64,000 nt of DNA from contig NZ_RAPQ01000012.1 of the NCBI RefSeq assembly GCF_003610555.1, positions 1 through 64,000 of the forward strand, in the 5' to 3' direction. Made by a program: the position numbers and the translations under genes. Shown one piece after another: positions 8,363-18,985 of this stretch. Position 1 is the first letter of the stretch. Every line of letters begins with the position of its first letter. The DNA comes from Marinifilum flexuosum. Lineage in GTDB: Bacteria; Bacteroidota; Bacteroidia; Bacteroidales; Marinifilaceae. Under the pieces are notes generated by a model that was not told the DNA's origin, made no database searches, and saw only the letters and a program-made list of their open reading frames with translations.

Positions 8363-10750
8363 TTAGTAATTCAATTGATGTTCTTGTTTTCCAACAATTT
8401 GAAATCGCTTGGATAAGGAGTTTCCTTCCTCATCAACAAATGTTATCAAATGCTTTCCCTCTCCCGGAGCAATTTCTAACTGATGATTCCCACAAGTTAT
8501 TCCAATAAACTCTCCATCAAGATGCCAATAAACATTTGTATTAGGATCATGGTGGGCAATTTCAAATACAATTTTCTCACGTTTACCATCCAATCCAACT
8601 GGCACAAATATCCTGTCATTTGATTTGGGATAAATCAATTCCATCGCTTGTGATTCAGCGACTCCAACACAATCATCCCTAAATGGCGGTAAGGGTCTGT
8701 ACAATGGATTTCGTTTTTTATAATACCATTCCATTGCAGGTGGCAAAACAAACCATGATCTGTGTACCATCTTATCCACATTTTCACAATCCGAATTTAC
8801 CCTATATCTTTTGGTTGCATCCAAATGAACTTGTTTGTGATAAGGACAAACATTTGTTTCCAAACCAGATCTTCCTATCCAAACCGTATCAACCTGATCG
8901 CACCATCTTCCTGCTCTGTGTCCGCTGTTTCGACAGATTGGAACCAATTCCATCTCGTCAACAGGCTGTTGGAACCATTCGTTTTTGGGTAATAAATCGA
9001 ACACATCAAACATGATGGGTGCAGCAGCTCCGACTCCAGTTAAACCAGGTCGACCTTCTCCATCGGCATTTCCTGCCCATACACCAACTACATAATCCGA
9101 TGTTAGACCAATGGCCCACGCATCTCTAAATCCAAAGCTGGTTCCTGTCTTCCATGCTATTTTTTGCGATGAAGAAAAAGATCTCCAACCACTTTCTCCA
9201 TCTGGACGATTGACTTCTAACAAGGCTTCAAATGTTTGATAAACGGATGATGCTTTTAAAAATGCTTGAGAATCGGGGTTTTTCCATTGAATTGAATCCC
9301 CTGTATATCCAAGCGCCTGAAATTCGTTGGAATAGTAGACACCATCATCAGTGTTATAATGATTCAAAATTCCAGCCATGCTCGCATACATGCTACACAT
9401 ATCCCAAAGACTTCCCTCAGCTCCTCCCAATATTAGCGACAAGCCATAATGACCAGCTGGTCTGTTTAAACTAGACATGCCCATCTTTTTCAGAAAGAAA
9501 TGAAATCTTTCCACCCCATAATCTTTTAGCATTCTCACAGCCGGAACATTTAAGGATCGAGCCAATGCTTTTTGAGCAGGAACTGCTCCATTGTATCTTA
9601 GATCAAAATTTTTAGGTGAATAACCAGCAATTTGAGTAGGAATATCTGCAACCAAAGTATTGGGTAAAATTTCACCTTCGTTTAACATGCTAGCAAATAA
9701 AAATGGTTTTAAAAGGCTACCGGTACTTCTAAGCGAACGAATAATATCAACCTGATTACCATGCTTTCTTTTTCCTGTATTTTCAGTGTTTCCTACATAA
9801 ACCAAAGTTTTTCTGCTTTTGGTATCAACTACCAAAACAGCCATATTGTACACCTGATTTGCCTCAAGATTCCTTTGGTGCCTTTTCACAATTTCGTTTA
9901 CCCTGTTCTGCAAACCAAAATTGATGGTAGAAACAAGCCTCTCCCCTTTATTCTTCTTATGTACCTGGTCTAGCAAATGTGGTGCAACTCTTGGCAAATG
10001 GTGAATTTGGCGCGGAATATCTTCTAGTTTTGCCAACTCACAAGTGGTCGAATCAATCTCTCCAATTCTGTACAGTTTTTCCAATAGTCCATTTCGTTTC
10101 CTTTGCAATATCTCACTATTCTTTCCCGGATAAATCAAAGATGGCGCATTTGGCAAAACAGCCAAAGTTGCGGCTTCTGCCCAGGATAATTCATCGGGTG
10201 TACGTCCAAAAAATCGCCAGGATGCAGCTTCCAATCCTACTACATTTCCTCCAAAAGGAGCATGAGAAGAATACAAAGCCAAAATCTCTTCCTTGGAATA
10301 TCCTATTTCCAATCGGAATGCCAAAATCATTTCCAGAATCTTACGAAACACCGTTCTCGATTTGCCTTTCTGGGAAATTCGAATCAACTGCATACTAATG
10401 GTACTTCCCCCACTTACAACTTTCCCTGCTTTTAAATTTTGAATGAGCGCTCTTCCCATCGAAACAGGATTCACTCCAGGATGAGAATAAAAGTATTGAT
10501 CCTCGAAAGCCAATAGTGATCTCTCAAATTTCTTTGGCACTTCTTTTATTTCAGGAAATCTCCACTGACCATCATCTGCAATTCTGGCTCCCAACAGTTT
10601 ACTTTCCTTCGAATACAAAATTGTTGAGTACGGATCATGAAAAAGTTGCTTTGGCAATGAAAACCAAAACAAAATCAATAACAGAAAAAATGCCAACAAT
10701 AAAATGCGGCATTTTCTCGATTTACAATATTTTACATTCAATATTTTCAT
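8363..10750 (-). CDS. pbpC: penicillin-binding protein 1C
   Basis: The 795-residue protein is a bifunctional peptidoglycan synthase anchored by one membrane segment (about 15-32). The glycosyltransferase domain shows EDQYFYSHPG and GGSTISMQLIR. The transpeptidase domain shows the active-site STGSLLKP (SxxK) and KTGTSFGFRDAW (KTG). A C-terminal beta-rich domain typical of PBP1C occupies about the last 90 residues. It lies 50 bp downstream of the alpha-2-macroglobulin gene on the same strand, the classic pbpC/yfhM pairing, in which the macroglobulin is thought to guard a breached envelope while PBP1C repairs it. Confidence 0.95.
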   Translation of the reverse strand: MKILNVKYCKSRKCRILLLAFFLLLILFWFSLPKQLFHDPYSTILYSKESKLLGARIADDGQWRFPEIKEVPKKFERSLLAFEDQYFYSHPGVNPVSMGRALIQNLKAGKVVSGGSTISMQLIRISQKGKSRTVFRKILEMILAFRLEIGYSKEEILALYSSHAPFGGNVVGLEAASWRFFGRTPDELSWAEAATLAVLPNAPSLIYPGKNSEILQRKRNGLLEKLYRIGEIDSTTCELAKLEDIPRQIHHLPRVAPHLLDQVHKKNKGERLVSTINFGLQNRVNEIVKRHQRNLEANQVYNMAVLVVDTKSRKTLVYVGNTENTGKRKHGNQVDIIRSLRSTGSLLKPFLFASMLNEGEILPNTLVADIPTQIAGYSPKNFDLRYNGAVPAQKALARSLNVPAVRMLKDYGVERFHFFLKKMGMSSLNRPAGHYGLSLILGGAEGSLWDMCSMYASMAGILNHYNTDDGVYYSNEFQALGYTGDSIQWKNPDSQAFLKASSVYQTFEALLEVNRPDGESGWRSFSSSQKIAWKTGTSFGFRDAWAIGLTSDYVVGVWAGNADGEGRPGLTGVGAAAPIMFDVFDLLPKNEWFQQPVDEMELVPICRNSGHRAGRWCDQVDTVWIGRSGLETNVCPYHKQVHLDATKRYRVNSDCENVDKMVHRSWFVLPPAMEWYYKKRNPLYRPLPPFRDDCVGVAESQAMELIYPKSNDRIFVPVGLDGKREKIVFEIAHHDPNTNVYWHLDGEFIGITCGNHQLEIAPGEGKHLITFVDEEGNSLSKRFQIVGKQEHQLNY

Positions 10751-10800
10751 CAGAAATAAACCTGTCAGTACTACATATCCTAACAGGTTTTCTTATGATT

Positions 10801-13800
10801 TTATTTTACAACCTCAACCCATTGCCCTGGTTTGCGGGCATTAATGTTATTATCGTACATTGCTTCACAAGAAATAGTTGGCAAATAATATTTACCTACA
10901 TAAGCAGCAGTTAAAGCAATGGTAAACGTTTTGTCCTTATATCGGTCCAAATCGAAATAAGAGTAAACACGATCATCTCTGATATCCTGATAATCCGGCA
11001 TATCGTTTTCATTTACCTGATCCACTTCTCCAAATCGAGTATTCAGAATTTCCCAACCTGATGGGAAAATTTGTGTCAGGGCCATTTGCTCATATTTGTT
11101 TACACCAGGATTTTCGATTGTAACCTCTGCTTTAAAATCTATTCCTTGCTGCAACTTACTTACATCAATAACTTTTCCTTGCATATCCTTGTACACAATT
11201 CTTAATTTCAGATTCTTCTCAACTGCAGTACTATCACCTGCAACAGGAATTCCGCTGGCAATTACTCTAGTGTAAAGAACTGCATCTGATAAATTCTCAA
11301 TCTTCACTTTTGGTTTACCAGATTTCACGTCTATTGGAATCTGTTTTACAGGACTGTAACTTATCATCTCTTCCGTTTTACCATTTAGGGTATAAGAGAA
11401 TGACATCTGCCCTGGGTTTTCGCCACCTGCAAATTCGGCCATAGCCACCAAACAGTAGGCTGTGGTTTGGGTACTCATCCAAGAATCACTGGATAGTTTT
11501 TTAGATATTTCCTGAACCAATGGGAAAGCTTTTGTTCTCTGATCCAAAAGGCTTAAGGTTTCCAAAATCATAGCCTTATCACGCAATGAAGAACCAAAAC
11601 TACCAGAGTGCTCTCGGTACGATTTTACTTCCGTGCTCAAGCCTGAGATCAACTCTTCTGCAACTTCTTTTTTACCTATAATTCTATAGCTTGCAGCCAA
11701 TCTCCATTTTGCATCATTCGATAAATTGCTTTGCTCTCGCAATCTATTCATCGATGCCAAATCAGGCACATCTGCCAATGCCAGAGTATACAATCTATAT
11801 GCCTGAAGAAGATCATTTCTTCGGTAAGAATAACCTTCATAAGTAGATTTCTTCCATGATTTGGCAGCCGATTTTTGATACTTCAACCACGATGATTTTA
11901 ATCCGATAGGAAGCGTATATCCTTTCTCTTCAGCCATCAACATAAAGTGCCCTGCATAACTTGTTCCCCAGGAACTTGCATAATTTCCTCCCGGCCAATA
12001 ACTAAAACCACCATTTGCCATTTGGAACTTCAATAATCGGGTTAATCCAGCACGAATATTCTCTTCAATTCTTACTTTTTGGTCTGCAGTTAATTCAACA
12101 ACTCCATTCAAATACATTTGAGGGAATACCGAAGAGGTAGTTTGCTCAATACATCCGTGAGGATAATCAATCAGGTATTCTAACCTACGACCAAAATCGA
12201 TTGGAGGAATATTTGAAAGTTCTAAAACTGCCTTGTTTGTTCCTTCCATTCCCGGCAAATCAACCACCATTTCAAATGTTTTTCCATTGGTCAATAACGT
12301 ATCAGTAACATTAACAACTCTTGGATTCGGATTACGAACATCCAATTCAATATCATATGTAGCTTTTAAATTACCACTTTCGGCAATCACCTTTACTCGA
12401 GCAATACCAAGCTTAGCAGCAACTTTTAAATCAAAATTAACCACTTGCTCGCCTGTTTTTTCAAACACAATGGCTTTCTCTTTACCATCCTTAGGAATCA
12501 AGTATTCATTAGGCTGAATCCTAACTTTTACATCTTTCACCTTTGGATCCATAGCAAAAACAGTAACTGGTAATTTCACAGTTTCATCCGGACCAACCAC
12601 TCTAGGTAAGGTTGCCAATACCATTAATGGTTTGCGAACTTTCGAGGTTTTCTGAGCATTCCCATAAGCTCCCTTGTTTCCAGCCACAACCATAGTTCTT
12701 ACAGAACCCACATAGTTTGGCATTTCAATTCTGTGCTTTTTAGAATCTCCCGAGTGTAAAGTAAACGGCCCGTAAAACATTACCACAGGCTTAAATCTAT
12801 TTGCCTTGGCCTGCTTCTTGCCCTTCAAATCCTCATCACCACCAATGGCAAATGCATTCTCCAAACGAGCTCCGAATGCTCCCATTACCAAGTCGAACAT
12901 ATCCCAGGTTTTAACCCCAAGCGCCTCACGAGCATAAAATGTATACCACGGATTAGGAGTTTTGAATCGGGTTAAATCCAACAATCCATCATCAACAACA
13001 GCAATGGTATAAGTCATTGGTTTGCCATCTTTCTCCGATACATTCACCACAAACTCCTTCTCTGGTTCCAATACCTCAGGCATATCAATTTGTGGGTTCA
13101 AGCGTGTAGCAGGATCTTCCACCATAATAGGAATTACACCATACATTCTGATTGGCAAATCATTCTCAACATTGGCATGAGGTTGAATTAAACTTACATG
13201 CACGTAGGCATTTGGTGCCATGTCAGGAGTAATATTAAAGCTAAACTTCGACTCTCGAGAATCGGTTTCGACCCAAAAAGCATCCAAAACCTTAGCGCCA
13301 GTTTCAATGCTCACCAATGCTTTTCCTGTTTTCGATGAAGGAATTGTTATTGTTGCTTCCTCTCCAACTTCATATTTGTCTTTATCTGAAACAAACGAAA
13401 GCATATTTGCATTGCCTGGCATTCCTTCCGGTGATCTTCCATAATATTCTGAGAAATAAGCCGTAGTTCCTGTTGAGTGACCACTCTCCTGATCAAATAC
13501 CTGAATCAAATAACGTCCATAATCAGTCCAGTCATTGTATTCAATATTCAACTTATAGGTAGCTTGTCCATTTTTGGTTGAAATGGTTTTATAATCAACA
13601 ATTCTAGTAGATGATCTTCTGATATAGGATGCCAAATTTTCTTCGCTGGAATCCCACCACCAGCGCCAGCCAATCTTGTAAACTTTCACCACAATTTTCT
13701 TCCTGTCAACAGGATTACCTTCTGCATCAACAGTAGCAATTTTCAGTTCATGATCTGTATCTGTCAAGTACCATCCTCTTTTCGATTCCGGCATTTTCAT

Positions 13801-16356
13801 CCCAACAAAAGAATTGTATGGTGCAAATTTTACTCTTTGCATGTCGATACTAAAATCGCCACCTTCTTCAAACACTCGGGTAACAAAATTCGCATTCAAC
13901 ATACCAGGAGCCGATTTGTTTCCTTTCAGGTTAAGAGGAACGACAGCCTTTCCATTCTGATCCACCTTACCGTCGAACACCACTTGTTCATCCGCTTCAA
14001 ACTCTTTAACTGGATCATCGAAAATGTATGATTTGTAATTTTTAAATGATGTTTTGCTTGGCGAAAATTTAAGGCTAACATTTGACTTTAAATTGCGTGC
14101 AGTAGCACCATGCAACCATTTCACCTCCATGTCAAGATTTTGACCCGATGCTTTCGATTTTAAAATATCAGTTCCGAAATCCAAATTAATTTTCAAACGA
14201 TTTGGCTTTACCGTCTCAATTTTAACTTTTTTGGTAAAGCTTGCTCCTCCAACTTTTACTCTTGCCATCCAGTTTCCTGTTGGAGCTTCAGCATCTGTTT
14301 CGCAGTTGAATGAATAAAATCCATTTACCCCACTTGTACTCACTCTATGAACAACAGTTTGTCCTTCCGGATTCAACAATTCAAAGATTACAGGATGATT
14401 CTCGGGTAAAGTTTTTCCTGCATCTTCCAATACAAAAGTAAGGAACAGCTTATCTCCCGGTCTCCAAACCCCACGCTCTCCATAAATATATCCTTTAATT
14501 CCCTTCTGAATTCTTGCTCCACCAACATCAAAATTACTTAAGGACAATGACGAACCATCATCAAGACGAAGGTATCCTCTTTGATTACCTTTTTTCGCTA
14601 CCAAAAGGAAAGGTTTTCTATCCAATTGCACAGTAGCGAATCCTTGATTATCAGATTTCAATCTGGCCATTAGTTGCTTCTGATAATTGTAAACCTCCAA
14701 CTCAACACCAGTTTCAGGTTGTGCTGTAAGCAGGTTGGTTACTGCAAAAGTGATTGATTTATTGTTTCCAGCCTTTGCAATTAAACCCAAATCAGAAGCA
14801 AATATATTGCGGTTAATAAATCTTCCTGATCGATAATAGGAAACATGACAAGGATTCTCTCTTTCATTCCAATTGTATCCTCTTGGATAAAAATAATCAT
14901 CGTACCATCCTGGTTTATCCCATTCCTTCATTTCATTTTCCAACTCCTGCTCAGCAATCATTTCATCAACCGTTGCAAGATTATCCTCTTTTTCTTCCTC
15001 ATCCTCACACCCATACAATGAATAATCTTTTCTGAATCGAAGTTCCAATCGGTAGATTGCTCCTGGGTTTACATCAATAAAACTGGCAACATCAATAGTA
15101 TGAGCATTCCATTTTCTTAGGTCAATGGCTTCATTTTTCCCTAAGTCAATACGTTTTTGTAAAATCAATCGACCAACTCTTCTCAACCTTTCGTGTCCAC
15201 CCATTCTATTATCCTGCAGGAACTGATGAACATTGTTTTCGAAAATTTCGATTACTCTTAAATCCACTGCCTTTAGGCTAACTGCCTCGAATGGCAAAAT
15301 CAATCCCTGTGATGAAGGAGAAATAACACCTTTCCCCAACAGGCGAACTGCAGGTTTAATGTTTTCAAAAATCAACTCTAACTTCTTGCTCTTCGTCAAA
15401 GAGTAATCTAGTGCATTCTTAATTCCCTCCTCAATATTAATTGTTCTTCTGCCTGCCAATCTGTATTGAGGGTAAGCTCTTACCTCATTTCCATCAATAA
15501 TAAATCTGAAAGTTGATTGAGCATCAATACGAATTAATCCTTTCAGATTTTGATCTTTCTTTAAAGGATCCGAAAAGCGAAGAGAAACATATTGCTCTGG
15601 CTGTTGAATCACTGTTGCACTCATCAATTTGAACACATTTAATGCAGGAATCTCCACCTCTTCTTTCCCCTTCTCATCAACAGCAATTCTATTACCATCC
15701 CATCGAACTATCAGCTCTCGTTTATCTTCGGTTCTTAACAAACTATCCACTACAAAATGGTGAATTTTGCCATCGCCAGTATGAGTCCAGCTAATTGGCT
15801 TCTCTTCTCCATCCAAGCTTGCAGTTAACACTGATTCAATTTCATCGTCATTAATTATATCTGCAGTAGTAAGATATCCTTTGTATTTCTGCGACTTCAT
15901 ATCGCTTTTGTCGTAGGATTGTAAACCCTCACCCGTAAAACTGAAACTTTGTTTAATTACCTGAAAGTTAAACTTCAAATTGTTATACTTTTCAGGCACT
16001 TCCAGCAACTTCCCGATTTTTACATTTACATTGTAAACGCCACCCGATTTCATTCTCGAATCGGATCTAAACTCAATGGTTCTTGGGTCTTTCCAGTAAG
16101 CTTTACCTCTCAACTTTGGAGTAAGCGTAAAGATTCCCGCTTCTAACTCCTGTCCTGGCTCAATCGGATTTTTATAATCACTCACCAATCGAACTTCAAT
16201 AATCGATTCTGCAGATACTACTCCCGAAGTAAATGCAGCAATATACTGCCCAAATCCAGGATCAACTTTTCTTTTGCTTACTTTTTTATTTTTACAGGAA
16301 TTGACTGCCGTTAAGAGAATTAACGGCACAATTAGAAGGCAGAAAATTTTTCTCAT
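10801..16356 (-). CDS. alpha-2-macroglobulin family lipoprotein (YfhM-like)
   Basis: The 1851-residue protein begins with a lipoprotein signal whose lipobox ends at AVNSC (Cys about 21). Repeated MG-like beta domains follow, then an A2M-like bait and complement-like region. A thioester motif is seen in YPHGCIEQTTS (C-x-E-Q), followed by an alpha-toroid region rich in LLKFQMANGGFSYWPGG-type repeats. Such proteins trap attacking proteases through the thioester in the periplasm or at the inner membrane. It lies just upstream of pbpC, probably co-transcribed. It is longer than E. coli YfhM (about 1650), with a long acidic insert near residue 450-500 (EDEEEKEDN). Confidence 0.93.
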   Translation of the reverse strand: MRKIFCLLIVPLILLTAVNSCKNKKVSKRKVDPGFGQYIAAFTSGVVSAESIIEVRLVSDYKNPIEPGQELEAGIFTLTPKLRGKAYWKDPRTIEFRSDSRMKSGGVYNVNVKIGKLLEVPEKYNNLKFNFQVIKQSFSFTGEGLQSYDKSDMKSQKYKGYLTTADIINDDEIESVLTASLDGEEKPISWTHTGDGKIHHFVVDSLLRTEDKRELIVRWDGNRIAVDEKGKEEVEIPALNVFKLMSATVIQQPEQYVSLRFSDPLKKDQNLKGLIRIDAQSTFRFIIDGNEVRAYPQYRLAGRRTINIEEGIKNALDYSLTKSKKLELIFENIKPAVRLLGKGVISPSSQGLILPFEAVSLKAVDLRVIEIFENNVHQFLQDNRMGGHERLRRVGRLILQKRIDLGKNEAIDLRKWNAHTIDVASFIDVNPGAIYRLELRFRKDYSLYGCEDEEEKEDNLATVDEMIAEQELENEMKEWDKPGWYDDYFYPRGYNWNERENPCHVSYYRSGRFINRNIFASDLGLIAKAGNNKSITFAVTNLLTAQPETGVELEVYNYQKQLMARLKSDNQGFATVQLDRKPFLLVAKKGNQRGYLRLDDGSSLSLSNFDVGGARIQKGIKGYIYGERGVWRPGDKLFLTFVLEDAGKTLPENHPVIFELLNPEGQTVVHRVSTSGVNGFYSFNCETDAEAPTGNWMARVKVGGASFTKKVKIETVKPNRLKINLDFGTDILKSKASGQNLDMEVKWLHGATARNLKSNVSLKFSPSKTSFKNYKSYIFDDPVKEFEADEQVVFDGKVDQNGKAVVPLNLKGNKSAPGMLNANFVTRVFEEGGDFSIDMQRVKFAPYNSFVGMKMPESKRGWYLTDTDHELKIATVDAEGNPVDRKKIVVKVYKIGWRWWWDSSEENLASYIRRSSTRIVDYKTISTKNGQATYKLNIEYNDWTDYGRYLIQVFDQESGHSTGTTAYFSEYYGRSPEGMPGNANMLSFVSDKDKYEVGEEATITIPSSKTGKALVSIETGAKVLDAFWVETDSRESKFSFNITPDMAPNAYVHVSLIQPHANVENDLPIRMYGVIPIMVEDPATRLNPQIDMPEVLEPEKEFVVNVSEKDGKPMTYTIAVVDDGLLDLTRFKTPNPWYTFYAREALGVKTWDMFDLVMGAFGARLENAFAIGGDEDLKGKKQAKANRFKPVVMFYGPFTLHSGDSKKHRIEMPNYVGSVRTMVVAGNKGAYGNAQKTSKVRKPLMVLATLPRVVGPDETVKLPVTVFAMDPKVKDVKVRIQPNEYLIPKDGKEKAIVFEKTGEQVVNFDLKVAAKLGIARVKVIAESGNLKATYDIELDVRNPNPRVVNVTDTLLTNGKTFEMVVDLPGMEGTNKAVLELSNIPPIDFGRRLEYLIDYPHGCIEQTTSSVFPQMYLNGVVELTADQKVRIEENIRAGLTRLLKFQMANGGFSYWPGGNYASSWGTSYAGHFMLMAEEKGYTLPIGLKSSWLKYQKSAAKSWKKSTYEGYSYRRNDLLQAYRLYTLALADVPDLASMNRLREQSNLSNDAKWRLAASYRIIGKKEVAEELISGLSTEVKSYREHSGSFGSSLRDKAMILETLSLLDQRTKAFPLVQEISKKLSSDSWMSTQTTAYCLVAMAEFAGGENPGQMSFSYTLNGKTEEMISYSPVKQIPIDVKSGKPKVKIENLSDAVLYTRVIASGIPVAGDSTAVEKNLKLRIVYKDMQGKVIDVSKLQQGIDFKAEVTIENPGVNKYEQMALTQIFPSGWEILNTRFGEVDQVNENDMPDYQDIRDDRVYSYFDLDRYKDKTFTIALTAAYVGKYYLPTISCEAMYDNNINARKPGQWVEVVK

Positions 16357-16456
16357 TTTATAAATAGTTGGGATTGATAATTCAGCATAATATTAGTAAT
16401 TGAAAATGACTAATCAAATAAAAATACAATCTTATTGTTTTTAAAAGGCATATTAT

Positions 16457-16489
16457 AAAAAAAGATCGAACAGATTTCTCTATTCGACC
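16457..16489 (-). terminator. rho-independent terminator
   Basis: On the minus strand GGTCGAA pairs with TTCGATC (one G-U pair) across a 12-nt loop, followed by seven T. It ends the helicase/16533 gene unit. Confidence 0.8.
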
Positions 16490-16532
16490 TTATTATATGC
16501 AACTTAGCAATTAGTAAATTTTCTTTGGACAA

Positions 16533-16745
16533 CTATTTCTTTTTGATCTTTGTGAGTTCCATTTTACGGATGCGAGCACGAACAGCTCCTTTGGTTCTCT
16601 TCAGCTTAATGGCCATTTCGCCAACAGGTACACCATCAAAAAACAAGTTGATTAATTCATCGTCATCTTCCCTGTTCCAAGGCTTATAAGCCTCTTTGTG
16701 TTCCTTTTTAATCTTTCTGATTTTGTCGAAATCTTTCTGATCCAT
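16533..16745 (-). CDS. small SANT/Myb-like HTH protein
   Basis: The 70-residue basic protein has a helix-turn-helix of the SANT/Myb type: WNREDDDELINLFFDGVPV followed by MAIKLKRTKGAVRARIRK. This pattern (acidic tryptophan helix, then a GAV-R-R recognition helix) is common in small Bacteroidota proteins. It starts only 3 bp after the helicase stop, so the two are almost certainly co-transcribed. The role is unknown; an accessory role in RNA or ribosome metabolism alongside the helicase is a guess. Confidence 0.75.
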   Translation of the reverse strand: MDQKDFDKIRKIKKEHKEAYKPWNREDDDELINLFFDGVPVGEMAIKLKRTKGAVRARIRKMELTKIKKK

Positions 16746-16748
16746 TAC

Positions 16749-18083
16749 TTACTTTTTAAATGATCTTTTCTTGCCAGACCTTTTCTGTGATCCTGATCTG
16801 TTTTGAGAACCAGAACTTCCTTTTGAATTAGATCTTCTTCTCCAATCCTTTTTGCCAGAACCATTTGGCTTACCCGAACGAGATCTTGGCTTTTTCTTCT
16901 CGCTTTTCTTCTCTGTATTCTTTTCCTCCTTAGGTAAATCTGGCATTTCCTCTGCCGGATAAGGATGATCCTTAATTACCGGAATAGTCTGTTTAATTAA
17001 ACGCTGAATATCCTTTAAATATGGCAATTCATCCTGACTGCAAAAAGATAAGGCCTCCCCACTTGCACTGGCTCTACCCGTTCTACCAATTCGGTGAACG
17101 TATGATTCCGGAATGTTTGGCAAATCATAATTCACCACCAAAGCCAAACCTGCAACATCAATCCCACGCGCTGCAATATCTGTTGCAACCAACACCTTAG
17201 TACTTCCCTCCTTAAAATTATTCAGAGCCTTCTGTCTCGAATTCTGCGTTTTATTACCATGAATGGCCTCAGTTTTTATGTCTGCCTTTTTAAGAATACG
17301 AGCAATTTTATCGGCTCCATACTTGGTTCTCGAGAATACCAAAGTAGATCCCAACTCTCTTGATTTTAGCAAGTGTGTTAGAAGTTTTGACTTCTTACTC
17401 TTGCTGGTAAAATAGATGGACTGGTCAACCCTTTCAGCTGTAGTTTGCTGTGGCTGAATGGTAATCTTCTCAGGATTTCCCAAAATCTGCTTCGACAGGC
17501 TCACAATTTTAGGAGGCATAGTAGCCGAAAAGAACAATGATTGTCTGCGTTTTGGCAGTTGATCAATAATTCTTCGGATATCGTAAATGAATCCCATATC
17601 CAACATCTGGTCTGCCTCATCCAACACAAAATACCTGATATCTCGCAACGAGATAAATCCCTGATTAATCAAGTCCAACAGTCTACCTGGAGTAGCTACC
17701 AGCACATCAACACCCTTGGCCAATGCCTCGGTTTGAGCTCCTTGCTTTACTCCACCAAAAATTACAGTGTTTTTGATACCTGTATTCAATCCGTATTCGG
17801 TAAAACTATCGCCAATTTGAATGGCCAACTCTCTTGTAGGAGTAACCACCAAAGCCTTTATCTTTCTTTTTACTTTACCGTGCCCATCTTCCAATAAATT
17901 CTGGAGAATTGGAATGGCAAAGGCTGCAGTTTTCCCAGTTCCTGTCTGGGCGCAACCTAAAAGATCTCTTTTTTGTAATAAAACTGGAATTGCCTCCGCC
18001 TGAATCGGAGTGGGGTTTGTATAACCCTTCGCCTCTATCGCTTTTAATATGGGTTCTACTATATCTAATTTGTCAAATGTCAT
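16749..18083 (-). CDS. rhlE: DEAD-box RNA helicase, RhlE type
   Basis: The 444-residue protein shows all helicase motifs in order: Q motif PTPIQAEAIPV, Walker A AQTGTGKT, PTRELAIQI, the DEAD box, SAT, then in the second RecA domain ATDIAARGIDV and HRIGRTGR. Residues after about 385 are a low-complexity Lys/Arg/Ser/Gly tail of the RhlE kind that binds RNA. It unwinds RNA duplexes, probably in ribosome assembly or RNA decay in the cold. Confidence 0.93.
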   Translation of the reverse strand: MTFDKLDIVEPILKAIEAKGYTNPTPIQAEAIPVLLQKRDLLGCAQTGTGKTAAFAIPILQNLLEDGHGKVKRKIKALVVTPTRELAIQIGDSFTEYGLNTGIKNTVIFGGVKQGAQTEALAKGVDVLVATPGRLLDLINQGFISLRDIRYFVLDEADQMLDMGFIYDIRRIIDQLPKRRQSLFFSATMPPKIVSLSKQILGNPEKITIQPQQTTAERVDQSIYFTSKSKKSKLLTHLLKSRELGSTLVFSRTKYGADKIARILKKADIKTEAIHGNKTQNSRQKALNNFKEGSTKVLVATDIAARGIDVAGLALVVNYDLPNIPESYVHRIGRTGRASASGEALSFCSQDELPYLKDIQRLIKQTIPVIKDHPYPAEEMPDLPKEEKNTEKKSEKKKPRSRSGKPNGSGKKDWRRRSNSKGSSGSQNRSGSQKRSGKKRSFKK

Positions 18084-18175
18084 GTCTTCGTATAAATGAG
18101 CGGCAAAGGTAGTTTAATAGTTTGGATTAGCAGCATATTAACAATATTAGTTCTAAATCAACCTTTTAGAAATAC

Positions 18176-18198
18176 AAAAGCCGCAATTCCTTGCGGCT
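18176..18198 (-). terminator. rho-independent terminator
   Basis: AGCCGCAA and TTGCGGCT form a perfect 8-bp stem with a 4-nt loop, and TTTTG follows on the minus strand. It lies downstream of the VOC gene. Short direct repeats of CACTG(T/A)TCACTG type lie between the two (18208-18240). Confidence 0.7.
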
Positions 18199-18254
18199 AC
18201 ACTTTATTACTGTTTACTGTTCACTGATCACTGTTCACTGATAATTTTCACAGA

Positions 18255-18692
18255 TCAATGTGGTTCCAATTGAAAACTCACCATCCACTGAATACCAAAC
18301 TTATCGGTAAGCATCCCAAAATACGATCCCCAAAATGTTTTATCCATTGGCATGATTACATTTCCACCAGCAGATAATCCAGCGAATATACGATCCGCTT
18401 CCTCTGTTGAATCCGTATCAATTGATAAAGAAAAATTATTCCCTGGAGTTGGAAGTGGTCCGAATGCCTCTGAAGCATCACTACCCATTAGCACGGTTTC
18501 CTTACTTATTGGCAAAGAAACATGCATTATCAAATTCTTATCTTTTTCTGCAACTGGCGGACAATTATCCGAAGGAGGCATTTCACCAAATCGAGCTACA
18601 TGTGCAAATTCTCCTCCCAAAACCGATTTGTAAAAGTCGAAAGCTTCCTCGCAATTTCCATTAAAATTAAGGTAAACATTAAGTGTTGTCAT
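18255..18692 (-). CDS. VOC family protein, PhnB-like
   Basis: The 145-residue protein has the two beta-alpha-beta-beta-beta modules of the vicinal oxygen chelate fold, opening with VYLNFNGNCEEAFDFYKSVLGG, quoted as the family start VYLNFNGNCEEAFDFYKS. This is the PhnB/3-demethylubiquinone-methyltransferase-like group, many of which are uncharacterised or confer minor resistance. The substrate is unknown. Confidence 0.85.
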   Translation of the reverse strand: MTTLNVYLNFNGNCEEAFDFYKSVLGGEFAHVARFGEMPPSDNCPPVAEKDKNLIMHVSLPISKETVLMGSDASEAFGPLPTPGNNFSLSIDTDSTEEADRIFAGLSAGGNVIMPMDKTFWGSYFGMLTDKFGIQWMVSFQLEPH

Positions 18693-18817
18693 GATTTATG
18701 TATTAAGATTTGTATTAATTTGTTTTTCAGTATGAATTGAAAAGTTCTACTGAAATTACAGAAGATTAATAGCAAAATCAATAGCGTACGACAATTTAGA
18801 AATGAATTTAACCTTGG

Positions 18818-18975
18818 TTTATCCCCTACAGGAAAAGTAAATGCTATTAATTAAATCTACAATCGATTAATCGCAACGCGATAGATTTAACAAATCAAAT
18901 AAATATCTTGCCTGTAGGGCATAAACGATTGTAACAAACTGAACCTACCCAAACATTAATCCGTAGGAGTTACAC
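18818..18975. repeat. dispersed palindromic repeat element, copy A
   Basis: The element contains the inverted pairs CCCTACAGG (18824) / CCTGTAGGG (18911) and TACAATCG (18858) / CGATTGTA (18926). It ends in TCCGTAGGAGTTA. A related element (copy B, 19574-19738) shares the order TTTATCCCCTA, TCTACAATC, ACGCGATAGATT, TAGGGCATA, CGATTGTAACAAA and TCCGTAGGAGTTA. No open frame is present. It looks like a MITE-like or REP-like dispersed repeat. Confidence 0.75.
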
Positions 18976-18985
18976 TCAGACATTT

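Noticed and set aside
10751-10800. Terminator between the macroglobulin gene and pbpC
   Set aside because: AACCTGT/ACAGGTT form a 7-bp stem but with a long loop and weak T run; the two genes are probably co-transcribed.
10516-10914. Plus-strand frame of 132 residues across pbpC and the macroglobulin gene
   Set aside because: It is antisense to two clear genes and has biased composition with no family features.
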